Source of the DNA: Amaurobius ferox
Lineage: Eukaryota > Arthropoda > Arachnida > Araneae > Amaurobiidae
Reading direction: 5' to 3'
Assembly (NCBI GenBank): GCA_951213105.1
Contig: OX578146.1
Location: 112,391,927-112,455,926, forward strand
Length of the DNA: 64,000 nt
Shown in pieces: positions 45,472 through 58,026 of this stretch. A model generated the notes under the pieces. It was not told where the DNA came from. It saw only the letters and a list, made by a program, of their open reading frames with translations, and ran no database searches. Position 1 is the first letter of the stretch; every line of letters starts with the position of its first letter. The position numbers and the translations under genes were made by a program.

Positions 45472-46799
45472 CATGAGGTGGACTTGCGAAGGATAAGTTG
45501 TAAAAATCAACGTCATTAAAAATATGTTTATATTTTTCTCTTCCACCTAATCTTTATATTTATCAATATTTTTTGGGTTGCACCACTCATGCGATTAAAG
45601 GTTGATAAATGCCTTCATTGACAAAAGATGGCGTGAAAATCAGTAAGATTTGTTTATAAGAATGTTGGTATCAGCGATAAAAATATTCCTCCATGATTCA
45701 GCTTTGCTAAAATTAAGAACGTCATATGTAAAATACATAACACACACAAGTACAGAAATTGTCCGATAGATGGCGTAAATCTAATGAGAATTGCTCCGAG
45801 AAATTTCGCGTCAATTAAAAAGGACATACACGAAAAAAGTACTAGAATTTTGTCTGTAAATGTGCTAACCAGCCACCATAAATGTAGAAAAAATCAAAAT
45901 CAAATATAATACATGCAACATTAAAAATAAAATCTCCATATCTTTATGACCCACTTTTCAAGTCATCAGTGATACTTCAACATTAAAAATGACTGCAGAC
46001 GCTTTATCCCCATCACCTTCAAAAACCCTACATAAAACTCACTTTATCCCCCCACCCCCGAAAAAAATATTATTAAGAGTTCAATCCATCTCAACTCTTA
46101 ATATCTTAAAAAATGGAGCATTCATAATACTTTCGAAGGGTAAACATTAAATTTATATCCCAGTCCATTGCAGAATAGAGAGCCTATCCATTTAACAAAA
46201 TAAAGTCCCATCGATCACAAATACTCAGTTTATTATTTTATAAACTTTTTTTATTCCATAAAAAATTCATTACTTTGGATCGAGTTTTCAATAAAATTCA
46301 ATTTATTCTGGTAGAAGCCGAGCGACGTAGCGTCCATCTCTGTGACGTAAATCAAAATTTTCCCTCTTTTTCCCTCCGAAACTACGGATTATTATGCTTC
46401 GTTTCAAGTTTTGGCAGGGTTAATTGCTTGAGCTGGATTTTGAAAATATGCAGTAGCGCGGAAAGTATTGGACCTAAAAAAATAAAAGCGTAACAGACTG
46501 CCAGAATCGAGATTTCGGCAGTAACTTAATCATTTTTAGTTGTAATGATATATTTAATGGCCACGAAGTGAGTTTTTACAGGAAAATTAAATTACTTTCG
46601 AAGTAAGTTTGTTTCAACTAATGCTACTAGTCACCGATACATTGCAGATACATCGTTACGGTCACATTGAGACGATTTTATTTGCATCATTCGAAATTTC
46701 TCACATTTTTACCTGCTTTTTGTACCAAAAGTCTTTCATTAATTAAAAATAAAGTATGTCATGTAACATATAATTAATTCAGTAACTGTTATATAAACT
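45472..46799. other. No recognised feature
   Basis: AT-rich. The ORF at 46275-46493 has no motif I know. Confidence 0.45.
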
Positions 46800-47527
46800 A
46801 TAAGTTCATTGATATAGCTTTGAAGCAGAAATGGAAGCTAATTAATATTACTATTACTAAACCTATTAAATATATACTGTTAACTACTGCGTATTGCATA
46901 TATAGTGTGAAAAGAAGGGGCGATTAATGCAACAACCAATCAATCATATTATCAATGGCTTGACAGTCAATGTATGCCCTAGACTTCCTTAGAAGCTTCT
47001 CCCAGCCTGATCTTTTTGTGGTAATTGCTCCTCCAAGACGTTAAATCCAAGGTTATATAAGCTTTACAGCAGAAATGGGAACTAATTAATTTTTACTATT
47101 ACTGATATATATATATTACTGCCTCCCTGGTAGAATTTCGACTTGTTCATTCCGGTGCTTCTAGATTAAGTTGTTGAGGTTGATTGTGTATACACGTGGT
47201 AGAAGAGGAATGATTTATGCCGCATGATAATACATTTTTCTTAATGTATCCTTTTTTCATTTTTTGATGCCTGTAGTCTGAGTTTAAGCATTTATAGTAA
47301 TGTACTATTGCTTAATCTGAAACAGGCATTTGTTTGGGTTAATTAGAATTAAATACTCAGACCTGAAGAGGAATTTTATTCTGATTAATCATCGAATTTG
47401 GGAAGGTTCTGTTCTTTTCTCTTATCGGCATTATGGACGTGAATTTGCTTCTATGGTGATGTTAATATTACTTTAATTGTATTTTTATTTTTTTTATTTT
47501 TACATAATTCTTATTATTACATTTCAA

Positions 47528-47596
<69 letters not shown>

Positions 47597-47649
47597 AATT
47601 AAATGTATATTGTTAACTACTATACATTACATACACAGTATGAAAAAGA
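46800..47649 (-). repeat. LINE 3'-side repeats and (TA)n
   Basis: 46865-46945 and 47593-47665 share ATTAAATRTATA.TGTTAACTACT and CATACACAGTATGAAAA-type blocks. 46810-46850 matches 47055-47095 (AGCAGAAATGG.A.CTAATTAAT). A compound (TA)n tract with a few CA units fills about 47527-47591. The blocks sit on the 3' side of the minus-strand reverse-transcriptase relic, so they may be its 3' region in more than one copy. Confidence 0.5.
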
Positions 47650-47863
47650 TCCGTCTTTTTAAGGCAACGGACAATCTCCATTCATGGCTTTATGAAGATG
47701 TGGGATCTAATGTCCTTATCTACACAGGCAATCCATCTTATCTTAGGTCTGTCTCTTGGTTCTTATCAGAGTAGTGTGATCATGTATACATTTTTGGTGG
47801 TTGGGTCGCCTTCCATTCTTTGCGCATGTCCTGTCTTTTCTATTCTGTTAATCTTAATGTGTT
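47650..47863 (-). pseudogene. LINE reverse-transcriptase C-terminal relic
   Basis: On the minus strand the frame reads HIKINRIEKTGHAQRMEGDP, two stops, then EPRDRPKIRWIACVDKDI. This matches the '(R/K)..R...GH..RM ... GRP..RW.DCV..D(L/I)' end typical of RTE/Jockey-type endonuclease-reverse transcriptases in arthropods. Several stops and lost residues show it is dead. Only the C-terminal ~70 codons are recognisable; the clade cannot be fixed. Confidence 0.65.
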
Positions 47864-48299
47864 TAATTATATCTGCATCTTTATATAGTCATTGTAATTC
47901 AAAACTGTATCATCTTCCCCATATTATGTTTTTCTGAATACCCCCAAAAATAATTTGCAAAATTTTTCTTTCGAAGATACAAATGCTACGAAGATAAAAC
48001 TCCTTAAAGCAAGGATTTTAGAATTTTTTTGGTAAAAAAAATGTCACTTACTATAGGGTAAAAGCCTCTTCACTGTAATGTTTACTTTAATTTGTTTCAA
48101 CAACGTGGCTACTGATTTTGGGAGAGATCGAATCATAGGGAAGATCTTAAAAATGCTTCCACCAGAAACATTCTAAAATCCTTGCTTTTACTAATTACGT
48201 ACTCTCTAAGCAATCTCTTCGCCTGATCCGTGCTGACGAACGTTACTGACAATAAAACCGTGGTTCACGTACGGTGAATGATAATCAGTTGAGCACATT
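47864..48299. other. No recognised feature
   Basis: Sequence upstream (in minus sense) of the LINE relic. It may contain more of it, too decayed to read. Confidence 0.35.
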
Positions 48300-48750
48300 C
48301 TAGCTTTTATACTACTCCCCGTTATTGGGCAGAAATTGCTTTACTATCCATGACCCGGACTTGAAGAAGATATCCCGTCTCATCTCTACAATAAATAGTG
48401 GGAGTAAATGTTTGTATATCCCCCTAAACCCTGAACTTTTCAAAAGAGAGCAATCTAGCATGAAGACCAAACCGATCAAAATAGCGATACGCAATGTGGT
48501 CGGGGGGGAGTCGCAATGCACGAACTAGAAGAAAAACAAGCGGGATTAGAACAATTGGCAGCTCGTAACCCCCCCTCCCCGCAAAGTAATGATCAAGCAT
48601 TGAAGCCTGGGAAAGATGTGCAACAGGTATATTGGGTGCGCGGAGTTCGGATAGAGAGTCGAAGACATCGCTTTGAAATTCGAATTCGAACGATTTTTTT
48701 TAGCCGTTCTCTATCTTTTTTGCAAGATATTTTTATGATATTATGATCAA
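48300..48750. other. Unrecognised overlapping short ORFs
   Basis: Two + strand frames (48325-48528 and 48516-48746) overlap in a patch less AT-rich than average, with G and C runs at 48503 and 48570. Neither shows a known motif. It could be a decayed gene fragment; there is no basis for a function. Confidence 0.25.
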
Positions 48751-48962
48751 ATGTTGATTGGAAATAAGCGCTAAACAAAATTTTAAAATAAATATGCTCC
48801 CTAAGACCGATATAATTATCTCCTGTCAATCAAAAATGACAGGAGTTATTCTAGCGGCAGAACTTGAAGGTCTGAACTCAGCGCGCCATCTATATATACG
48901 TAGATTAAAATATTTTATAGAAAAATCACATTTTATAATAGAAAAAAAAATGGTTTGAGACC

Positions 48963-49010
48963 ATAGGCGTAACCAGGATCTTGGAAAGGGGAATTATAAA
49001 CAAATGTACA
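48963..49010. repeat. GCGTAACCAGGATCTTGG-type element end
   Basis: CATAGGCGTAACCAGGATCT then TGGAAAGGGG. Similar to 35968 and 63786. Confidence 0.45.
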
Positions 49011-50229
49011 TAATATAGAGTGGGGTACAGTAATGTATTTAATTATCCAATAGGAGCCCTATGGAGAATTAATCTAATGATTTCCACCAATAGGAGATCT
49101 GGGTATGACTCCCATGCTACTAACTACTACTGCCTACACGTATATTAGAAACCCATGTTTTAGTAGTAAAACACAAAACATATCAATTTTCTAATATGCT
49201 CTATTAAACATATAAACAGATAATAAAATAATTATCCAGTAATTTCACTATTTCAATATATGTGCAAAATCCACTTTATGCGGCCAAGTCAATTATTTCG
49301 GAAAATTCTTCCTGCTTAAAGTGGTTGTTATTATTTCGTTAATTTATTTATATTTATATTTTTTTTTATTTCGATCCAAACGTTATGCTTTAACGATCGA
49401 ACACCAGAGAAATGCTTTAAAAATAGTTGTAAACTTTACTTTCCTAGTTTGTTTCCATTCGTACAACAGCATACATACAGACTATAATGTCGAGCTAGAT
49501 CTAGAAACGCCAGTACTGATTGATGAACCAATGACGTAAAATTTACCATTGAAAAACTGTTTTTAGGCAGCTTTAAAATGCATAATTTTTAACGGTTAAT
49601 TTTGCAGCCGCGCAAATGCTTTTGCTGGTTTTGCAATTACGTGTATGTTGTGTTTTGGCTGTAAAAACACAGGCGGAACCGTAAAATAAATGTTAGCAGT
49701 TGTAAATTTTATGGATTTTAAGCTGTTTTAAGCCTAGATTTTATTCCTGGCACTTCTAATAACGTATGTGTCTTCTAAAAATTTTAAGCTGTTTAAATGA
49801 ATCATTGGAATTTCCAAATATTTTGAAATATTGGATGTAGGAAGGCAACACATGACTTATCCTACAAAGTAATATTTTCTATTATTTTTCTTTATGTATA
49901 TATAAATTAGTTTCATAGCACAAAATAACACGAGGAAAGAATACTTATCTAAAATTATATCATATATGCAGTTTTAAAATTAAATTCATTCTAATTACCT
50001 ATTTTCATTTCATGAAATTGGTAGGATGGTTGTACATTTAAAAAAACGCTCAAAAACCCATAGGGGTCAAAATCCCAGAGAAAACTCAAATTCCAGATTG
50101 CATTTCAATCTTCCCATACATGAACTATGCATATATAAATAGTTCTCTTGTGCAGTTTACACTTTTTACATATAAGCTTTTCTCGGCAGTTCTAAAGATA
50201 CTTTTAACGTGCACACCAAGTTATATCTA
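49011..50229. other. No recognised feature
   Basis: AT-rich. The ORF near 49321-49539 is unrecognised. Confidence 0.45.
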
Positions 50230-50650
50230 AAATCTGTTGCCTTCATCAAAATATTTCAAATTTGAATTTTGCGCACGGTCCCTTATTCCACGAACCTCTA
50301 AAACCGAGCAGACGAGCACGAAGTCCGATCGAAATTACGATACACAAATCACGAACTTGCAGAAATGCGAAGGGGACAGATCAAAAACAACTCAACTCCC
50401 TGTATCCCTCCCTCACCAACGTGTAATGATCGTCGGGGATCCTTGGGAAAGAGGCTCAACAGGTGCAGAAAGGTCAGTCGACCAAATCCTGGAAAAAGGG
50501 AGATTTTTAACTGACTTTCGCTGACTCGTATAGGAAGATTCGTTCCATCCTGATGGAACGATTCTTCTGTGAAAAGCGCGTGAGAAAGTTCGAAATATTT
50601 TCCCAGGTACGACATACAAGAGTGGGCGTACATGCCGAAATGTGTTTCAG
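50230..50650. other. GC-moderate patch with a 34 bp hairpin
   Basis: 50534-50567 pairs GAAGATTCGTTCCATC with GATGGAACGATTCTTC, with one mismatch and a 2-base loop. Both strands carry ~95-codon ORFs over 50237-50633, without recognisable domains. CCCAG|GTACGA at about 50605 is donor-like. Confidence 0.35.
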
Positions 50651-51149
50651 AGTTTAGGTTAAATGGGCTGGGAAATTACAGTTGTACGTTCCATAAAGTA
50701 ACAAGCATCGGATGCTGTGTGTTGGGAATAAAATGATTAAGTAGGAGAGTGTAATTCATGGATGTCAGACTCTATAGAGAAGGTGAATGCATTTTCTTGA
50801 AAGAGACCGTCAGACACGAGTTTGCTTCTTATTTATAATGCTCAACTAAATAAAAGTAAAATATCCGGACTAATAGGCTCAAGCCAAACTCGTCACGGAT
50901 TCATTCATATTGAATATAGTTTAGGTTTTGCCATAATGCTATCATAATGAAAAAATGTGTTTCTTTATCAGTTTTCGGTCACAATTTAGTATTTTAAAAT
51001 TTTTCCAAAAAAAAAAAAATTCTAAATTTATTTTAAGTTGGTAGCATGTTTTCACAAGAAACAATATGTATATTACAGGCATTTTGAAGTTTAGAATCAT
51101 GCGAATTATAGAAAATTTAGTTGCAATTTTATTTTCCCTAAAATAAATG
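50651..51149. other. No recognised feature
   Basis: AT-rich, nothing supportable. Confidence 0.45.
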
Positions 51150-51330
51150 GTAATGTATAGGGGAAGTATTGGAATTGTGTCAAAAATCGCAAATCGAGCT
51201 TTTGGCGAATCTACACGTTACGAGTATTCTAGAATCTGAAAAAACTATTTTTAGCGTGACGTCTGTGTGTGTGTCTGTCTGAAAAACTCATAAAATAAGG
51301 ATTTCTATCAAGGTTAATAGAATATTAAGA
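51150..51330 (+). repeat. Diverged family A 5' segment
   Basis: GGAAGTATTGGAATTGTGTC, GCAAATCGAGCTTTTGGCGA, CTACACGTT and GTGACGTCTGTGTGTGTGT follow the order of family A's opening (AAAGTATTGTGACGGGGTCG, ATTCGAGTTTTCGACG, GCACGTTTC, GTGATGTCTGTGTG). Older than copies A to C. Confidence 0.6.
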
Positions 51331-51984
51331 TATTCTACGGATCTATATAAAATATTTTACGGACCTTGGATTTCTATAACTTCTTGAGATAATTGCATAG
51401 TCAGATCGCTAAAAAGTCAAAACCTTTTTAAGAGCAGAAACATATATTTTTGTATCGTTTCAAGATAACAGCATTCAGATGGCAGAAATATCTATTAATC
51501 ATGCAATTTCTAAGCCTTTTGTGTTGATAAAATAGTCAACTCTAAACCAGGACCTATCTTTACGAGGAAATGGCATATGCAGAACAGAATACAAAACATA
51601 TAACTATATCAAGTACACGCAGTAACGAAGAACAAATCTTTTTTTTTACAAACTTAACGTGGCAAGAACAATCAATTTTTGAAATAGTAAATCAATGACT
51701 AAAATTGTGAAAGACACGATCAATCTACAGACAAAGAAAATGTACAACAAATATCTCACGGGAAGGAGATAAAGAAACAAGAATCTTTTATTTAACAAAC
51801 GAAAACATTTTTCATATATATACAATATTAATGAGATATTACCGGTACATATTAGCGGTCCGCATAATATTTCATTTTATATATTTTACAATCCCATATT
51901 CTGTGAGGCGATTAGAATACTCTTGTTAATAATATCAGAGAACAATAGAATATTGCAAGTAGAATTGAACGAAGTTTTTATTAA
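51331..51984. other. No recognised feature
   Basis: AT-rich, nothing supportable. Confidence 0.45.
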
Positions 51985-52255
51985 CAATTAAATTACTAGC
52001 TACGGTTCAAGAACGGATTCATCTGAGAAACAGAAAATGATTCAAAAGTTGAGACTTCATAATTTAAAAGTATGAATAATTCTCATGCTAATGAATGTTA
52101 ATAATATTAGCTCGCCAATAATTATGGCTAAAATTATAGATTCAGAAACGTTCGCGTGTGCACCTACCTCTTTTTGGTTTCTCTAGTCTTCAAAATTGAA
52201 TTAAGTCTTCCCCCAGATTCTTTTTCGAATTTCTGAACAACCTCACCGAAGTTTT
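51985..52255 (+). repeat. Direct repeat, left partner of 54880-55155
   Basis: AAAATGATTCAAAAGTTGAG, GACTTCATAAT, GCTAATGAATGTTAATAATA, TAGATTCAGAAAC and TTGAATTAAGTCTT match 54880-55155 in order. Confidence 0.85.
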
Positions 52256-52587
52256 TAAAAAAATGTTAATCAGAGAGCAATGAGTTTATTTTAATTTTAG
52301 ACCCAACGTGGTTGATTTTTAGATTATTACAATGAAAGAGAGCGAGCGAGATTATGTTAAGGACATGCAATGAAAGAATTGTTAGAAGACACGCAGTTTG
52401 CTAAATGTTTGAATTTTATAGGGTTGGGAAAAGGGGAAAGAAAGCAACCGGTTTGTTTTTTTAAATATTATTTCATAAAATAAAAATTTGAAGTTTGTCA
52501 TCACCATTTTTGCGCACACCTAATTAAAATTTTGAATGTAGAAAAGTAAATCGGTTTTAATTAGCAAAAACTGGACTACTTGTTTAT

Positions 52588-53513
52588 TACTTTCCTTATA
52601 TATAATAATGTATAAGGAAAGTATTGTGACGGATTCGAATTCGAGTTTTCGACGGGAGAGCACGTTTCAAGAATCCCTGATCACGAATCGAACATTTTTG
52701 ATGTGATGTCTGTATGTGTGTGTGTGTCAAAATATGTGTGTGTGTGTGTGTCAGTGAGTCTGTGGAGACGATAACTGACGACCAAATGGTCCGATTCGAA
52801 CGAAATTTGGTACAAAAATTGCAATTCGTTAACACTGGAAGCCTATTGTTTATATACGCAATCGAATGTTCAAAACCTCCTAAATTTTCCGAGTGAAATT
52901 TTAAAAAAAATCGTAAACAAATCAAAACCTCTAATAAAGTTACGCAAATAAACATTTCTTATATAATTTTTCATTAGAAAACGATTGACATAAATTTTAG
53001 AATGCTAACAAGAACCGTTTTCGAGATATTGCACATTTTTCAAAAAAATTATCAAAAAGTCATATAAAATAAAAAAATATATTTCCTATTGAGAAACATG
53101 TTCACTTTTCATATGTAATACCATGCGATAAATTGGGTGACATCATTCCCGTGGATCTAGCTCGTTCCATTCATGAAAAATGATACTTTGAATAATAATT
53201 TTGTATTTAAACGCCAATAGTCATGTATCTGTTGCAAGAATAACTTATTCCTCCGTCCATAACGCTTGGCGAATTTGGTGGAATGTCGCCAACTTGGCGA
53301 CTTTTTTAAATGTTGCTAAATTAACGAAAAACTCGCCAAATGGATAAAAATGACGCTAAATCAATGAAAATGATGACTCATTGACGAAAATTCAATATCT
53401 TGAAAAGAATATAAGTATCTACTATGAGAATAACATTTTTTTTACTGTAAAAGTAGTAAATTCATTGCATTATATAATGAATGTCATGTGCTGCCCACAT
53501 CAGATTTTTTTTT
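52588..53513 (+). repeat. Dispersed repeat family A, copy C
   Basis: About 0.93 kb, same orientation as copy B: opening palindrome, (GT)n at about 52706-52750, AT-rich middle, GCCAACTTGGCGA at about 53288, closing TATATAATGAATGTCATGTG and CCCACATCAGAT. A little shorter than B because of small deletions. The ORFs inside are non-homologous by-products. Confidence 0.88.
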
Positions 53514-53559
53514 AACTAGCTTCGCGGTTATTCATTTGTCAACAAAAAACATGACAGCA

Positions 53560-54690
53560 TAATCACAGCCAAAAATTACCCACTTAAAGTTGATGTCTAA
53601 GGTTTTACTAATGATACCACAATGAAAGCACAAAAATCTATATTAAAAGTATATTTTTAAGCATTTTTTGGCACAATCTAATACATTTGCATAACCATAA
53701 TGCAAATAAACACTATAATATGGATTTTAAAACTTTTTGGAGGTAATGTCATAGCGAGCAAAATAGTTATTCTACATTTGCATAACCATAATGCAAATAA
53801 ACACTATAATATGGATTTTAAAACTTTTTGGAGGTAACGTCATAGCGAGCAAAATAGTTATTCTAAGTCATAATTCTAAACATTGATTTTTAAATCTTTT
53901 CTGGGTAATAATGTTGAGAAAGGAAAAAAAACAGCATTTTTTGACACAATCTAATACATTTGCATAACCATAATGCAAATAAACACTATAATATGGATTT
54001 TAAAACTTTTTGGAGGTAATGTCATAGCGAGCAAAATAGTTATTCTAAGTCATAATTCTAAACATTGATTTTTAAATCTTTTCGGGGTAATAATGTTGAG
54101 AAAGGAAAAAAAAACATAGCATTTTTTGGCACAATTTAATACATTTGCATAACCATAATGCAAATAAACACTATAATATGGATTTTAAAACTTTTTGGAG
54201 GTAATGTCATAGCGAGCAAAATAGTTATTCTAAGTCATAATTCTAAACATTGATTTTTAAATCTTTTCGGGGTAATAATGTTGAGAAAGGGAAAAAAAAT
54301 GGATTTTCATATCTGTTTAAGACAATTACTGTTTAAGATAAGATTTTCCAGGTAATTATACCATAAAACAGGCATCTTTAGAATACTAACATAGTCATTA
54401 ACTTAAAAAAATGCCAAATCATGGAATTCAAAACATTTTCGAGTTAATGGTAAAAGTCAAAGTGCCTGCTCAAAAACGCTATAAAACATGAATTTTAAAA
54501 CTTTTTCATAGTAAAGTGTACAGAACACAAAAAACTCAATAAAACATACATTTATTTTTATTTTTTTGTGGTAATGCATAGTCAAGAGTGAAAAAACTCA
54601 ATAATATATGAATTGCCATATGTTCTTCAAGAAAATGACATACTCAAGAGAAAAAAAAATCCTTAAACTTATTAATAGTGCAAAATAATG
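53560..54690 (+). repeat. Dimeric higher-order tandem array (~90 bp monomers, ~183 bp dimers)
   Basis: Monomer type A (GGATTTTAAAACTTTTTGGA, GGTAATGTCATAGCGAG) starts near 53684, 53774, 53956 and 54141. Type B (TGATTTTTAAATCTTTTCGG, GGTAATAATGTTGAGAAAGG) follows each of the last three. A and B are themselves diverged copies of one monomer. The order is A-A-B-A-B-A-B, with A copies nearly identical. From about 54300 to 54690 the array decays into related ~85 bp units (ATGAATTTTAAAACTTTTTC, TGTGGTAATGCATAGTCAAG). Confidence 0.9.
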
Positions 54691-54879
54691 CCATTTAAAA
54701 AATATTTATTCCTAAGTTTTAACTTGGAGAAAATGGCCAAATTTTATGAATACAGATCAATAACAACTAAAATTAGATCTCATGGGAAGAATGAACTAAA
54801 GAATCGAGAAAAGAATATCAATTTCAAAACAACAGAATTTTACAGCTGGGCAAGTAGAATTGAATACATTTTAATTAAA

Positions 54880-55155
54880 TTATAGGCAAACTTCAAGAAA
54901 ATCTAAATCAAATAGAAACGATGCATCGGGGATACAGAAAACGATTCAAAAATTAAGACTTCATAATAATTTAAAATTTATGAATAATTCAGAAGCTAAT
55001 GAATGTTAATAATATTAGTTCGCCGATAATTGTGGCTAAAATTATAGATTCAGAAACTTTCGCGCGCGCAACTTTTTTTTTTCTAGCTTATCTCGCTTCC
55101 GAAATTGAATTAAGTCTTTCCCGGAATTCCTTTTCAAATTTTGAAACAACCCCAT
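54880..55155 (+). repeat. Direct repeat, right partner of 51985-52255
   Basis: Aligns with 51985-52255. The pair encloses family A copy C and the tandem array. Confidence 0.85.
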
Positions 55156-56370
55156 GGTAGATAAAAGAATTTAATCGAGAAGCGCAGCGTTCATTCAGAT
55201 TTCAGGGAACGTTGTGGCTCGTTTTTGGCGTTTATTTGATAATTATCCGACGTTCGGGCTGTGATGATGGTGAGGGATGGTAACGGGTTTATTAAGAACG
55301 TGCAAAGAATAAAATAGGTTATCTGAAGAAACGAGAGGTTTAACTGTTTAAAGAAATATTTAGATAAGCGATAAAATTTATCCGTCTGCATTTTGATGAG
55401 GTTAAAAAAATGTGATGTGTCCAATACATAATTTTCTCCACAGATTCTCACATTTTGATATGGCGGGGGAGTCGTGTTTCTTTCAGGTATACATCCGAAG
55501 GGGGGTAGACGAAGCCCCCCCCCCCCCTCCACGAAGACATTTTATATTAACCTATATAACAGTATTTTGATATACTTATATAGAGCAAATAGCCTCAAAC
55601 GTTTATTGATTGAAATTTCATTCCATTAATTTGTTTCAAATATCCTGGCTACAGACATCATCGAAAAACTGATTGATTCGTATTTAGAAAAACTAAAATC
55701 GTTTAAAATCTATCAAAATTCAAGCGTCGAATTTTTTAACCCATTATAATACTTTCCTTTTAGATTGTACAGAAAGCAAAAATTACCTAACAATCATATA
55801 GCGCGAAAGCTGAAGTTTAGAGACTTCATTGCAAGAATAATTTGTAAGAAGATCATTTAAATCTTATTGCGCATATTTTAATAAAAATTCTGGAGTACAA
55901 AATTTAATACATCAGCGTACAATAACACATCATAATTTATATGAGAAAAATATTATTTATTTGACTATACTTAAAGCAGTGTTCAGGTTATCGGTGCACG
56001 AAAACAAGAGGATGACGACTTATGATACATTTGCCAACACACACACACAAAGAAAAATTCTGCAATATAATCAAAAGGGGAAAACTTCTTTTTATATATA
56101 GAATTCCGAATCTTTCGGAAAAACTAAATATGAACATTATTATATTTTTCTTCTGTGCGATACATTTGTTTAAAGCACACCTCTATTTAAAACTGCATTT
56201 AAAACTTTTTTGCATTTAAAACTTTTTCATAGTCAAACTGCAAAAAGTGCGTTTATAATTTTTTTTTCTTTCTGGAAAAGGTTTTACAAAAATATAATCC
56301 ATATCAATTCACAGAAGGTTTTATTCGATATAAATTGTTATGCATTAATTTGATTTAATAAAGATTCCTT
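55156..56370. other. No gene; poly-C tract
   Basis: A run of about 12 C at 55517-55528 follows GTAGACGAAGCC. On the minus strand this is G-tract sequence ahead of GGCTTCGTCTAC, loosely like the other G-tract sites. The rest is featureless. Confidence 0.45.
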
Positions 56371-56458
56371 TACATACCACTAAATTATTCATATTTGATT
56401 CATATACCACTAAATTATTCATATTTGATTCATATACCACTAAATTATTCATATTTGA
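56371..56458 (+). repeat. 30 bp tandem repeat x3
   Basis: CATATACCACTAAATTATTC followed by ATATTTGATT, repeated three times almost without change. Confidence 0.95.
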
Positions 56459-57519
56459 AAATTGTTATTTTTCCAAAGGGTACTTTAAATAGAAACATAT
56501 CTGTTCTACTCAAATCTTGTTTACAAATATCCGACACATTTCGGAGATCAGAGGAGCTTTTATCTTAAAAGCTTTAAAGTCAAATAGGACATGTTAAATT
56601 TTAAAATTGCAATTTATGTTGTTTTCTAATAATATCAAAATCCGTTAATCTATTGGATACATAAGATTATTTTTTACCTCATCAAAACCAGGATAAACTC
56701 CTATTTATATCTTCAGATTTAAATGAGTTTTACGAGCGTACGACACAATTACATTTTCCAAACAGATCTAAATTCAAAACAACCTGGAAGCAATTTATAT
56801 ACTAAAAAAAACTTCATTAAACACAACACCGTGCAGATAGATCTCTACTTTCCTGTCACTGACCCTAGCAGACGATCGTCAGGATGCACGCTCCGGCAGA
56901 CGATCGATTAAAAAACATTTCAAGATTAAGGAAAAAAACAGCAACGTCGAATCCCCCCTCCTTTTTCATGTGAAACTTTTCATCTCATATCATTCTCGTG
57001 TGAATGTAAAGAGGCTATATTTTGTTACAATTATTGCGTAAAAGATCTCTAAATGGAGCATTTAAGCGTAGCAAATGCTGTGGTTGGGTAGTTAAGGAGA
57101 GATAGAAAAAGTTTGTATTTTTTTGTTCCACATCATGTCGTATGTCATTAAATGTGTACTTTAACGAGTAGAGTTCTTTCAGTAGGAGTAATTTATAAAT
57201 AATGAGATGTGGATTGGAGAATTTCAGTGCATGTAAATTTTTTTTCAGAGTAGAGAAAATTATTTGGGGAAAAATCGCAGAAAATTGGTCGTAAGAAAAA
57301 TAAATGCCTACATCTTAACCTAATTTGATCTTTCTTTTAAGGTTCTGCTGTGTTTCGAATTATTTCAGCAGTTTTCGCTTGATGGCACAACTAGAATACA
57401 GGATATCATATGTGATTAAATTATTTCGTGCAATTTTACTACTACATGTGAGTCACTTTTTAATGCAATGGAAATCAATATCTACCAAGAAATGTTTAAC
57501 ATGTATAAAGACCAATATA
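56459..57519. other. No recognised feature
   Basis: AT-rich. GCAGACGATCG occurs twice near 56868 and 56896. No gene. Confidence 0.45.
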
Positions 57520-57680
57520 CAGGGTTGTTATAATTAAAGTTCGCCTATTCAGAAGGCTCTAGAGCCCGTTCTATGGCTCCAAACGAAACAATATTTAACT
57601 AGCATGTAGTACAAGTGATGCGCTCTGCGAAAATCGAAAGAAAAAAAATTAGTTACAATTGTCGTCAGTAGGTGGCGCTG
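57520..57680. repeat. Left terminal inverted repeat
   Basis: 161 bp, paired with 59338-59496. Much longer than the ~30 bp ends of classical mariners. Confidence 0.93.
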
Positions 57681-58026
57681 CTGCAACATCTAAGGTGATT
57701 TCCGCAAGTTTCGTTGTAAAAAAAATGATGGAAAATTTATGTCACAGTTGGTAACAGTAAAATTGTGCAGATTCATTCTAACAATTTCGGTCAATCCAGA
57801 CGAAACACACAAAAGTGTACAAAATTTCAACAAACGCTTGAAGAAGATCACTTGTTTATTCAAATCTTCGACGATACGGCAGTGATGTCACAACTTCGAA
57901 ACACTGAAATACGCTTCAAATCAACTTACGATTTAAAACAAGCTAACAAAGCGTGTCTGTGATTCCTTTGATACTGGACGAGTTTATTGTTTCTGAGAAG
58001 CTTTAGAATCTGACGCTTTGTGGAAA

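Noticed and set aside
57765..57962. Short ORF upstream of the transposase
   Set aside because: It starts at a non-ATG codon, has no domain, and lies between the inverted repeat and the gene; most likely chance.
58018..58026. Start of the transposase at 58018
   Set aside because: The codon there is TTG; the first ATG is 58027 and gives the family's usual start, so three codons were dropped.
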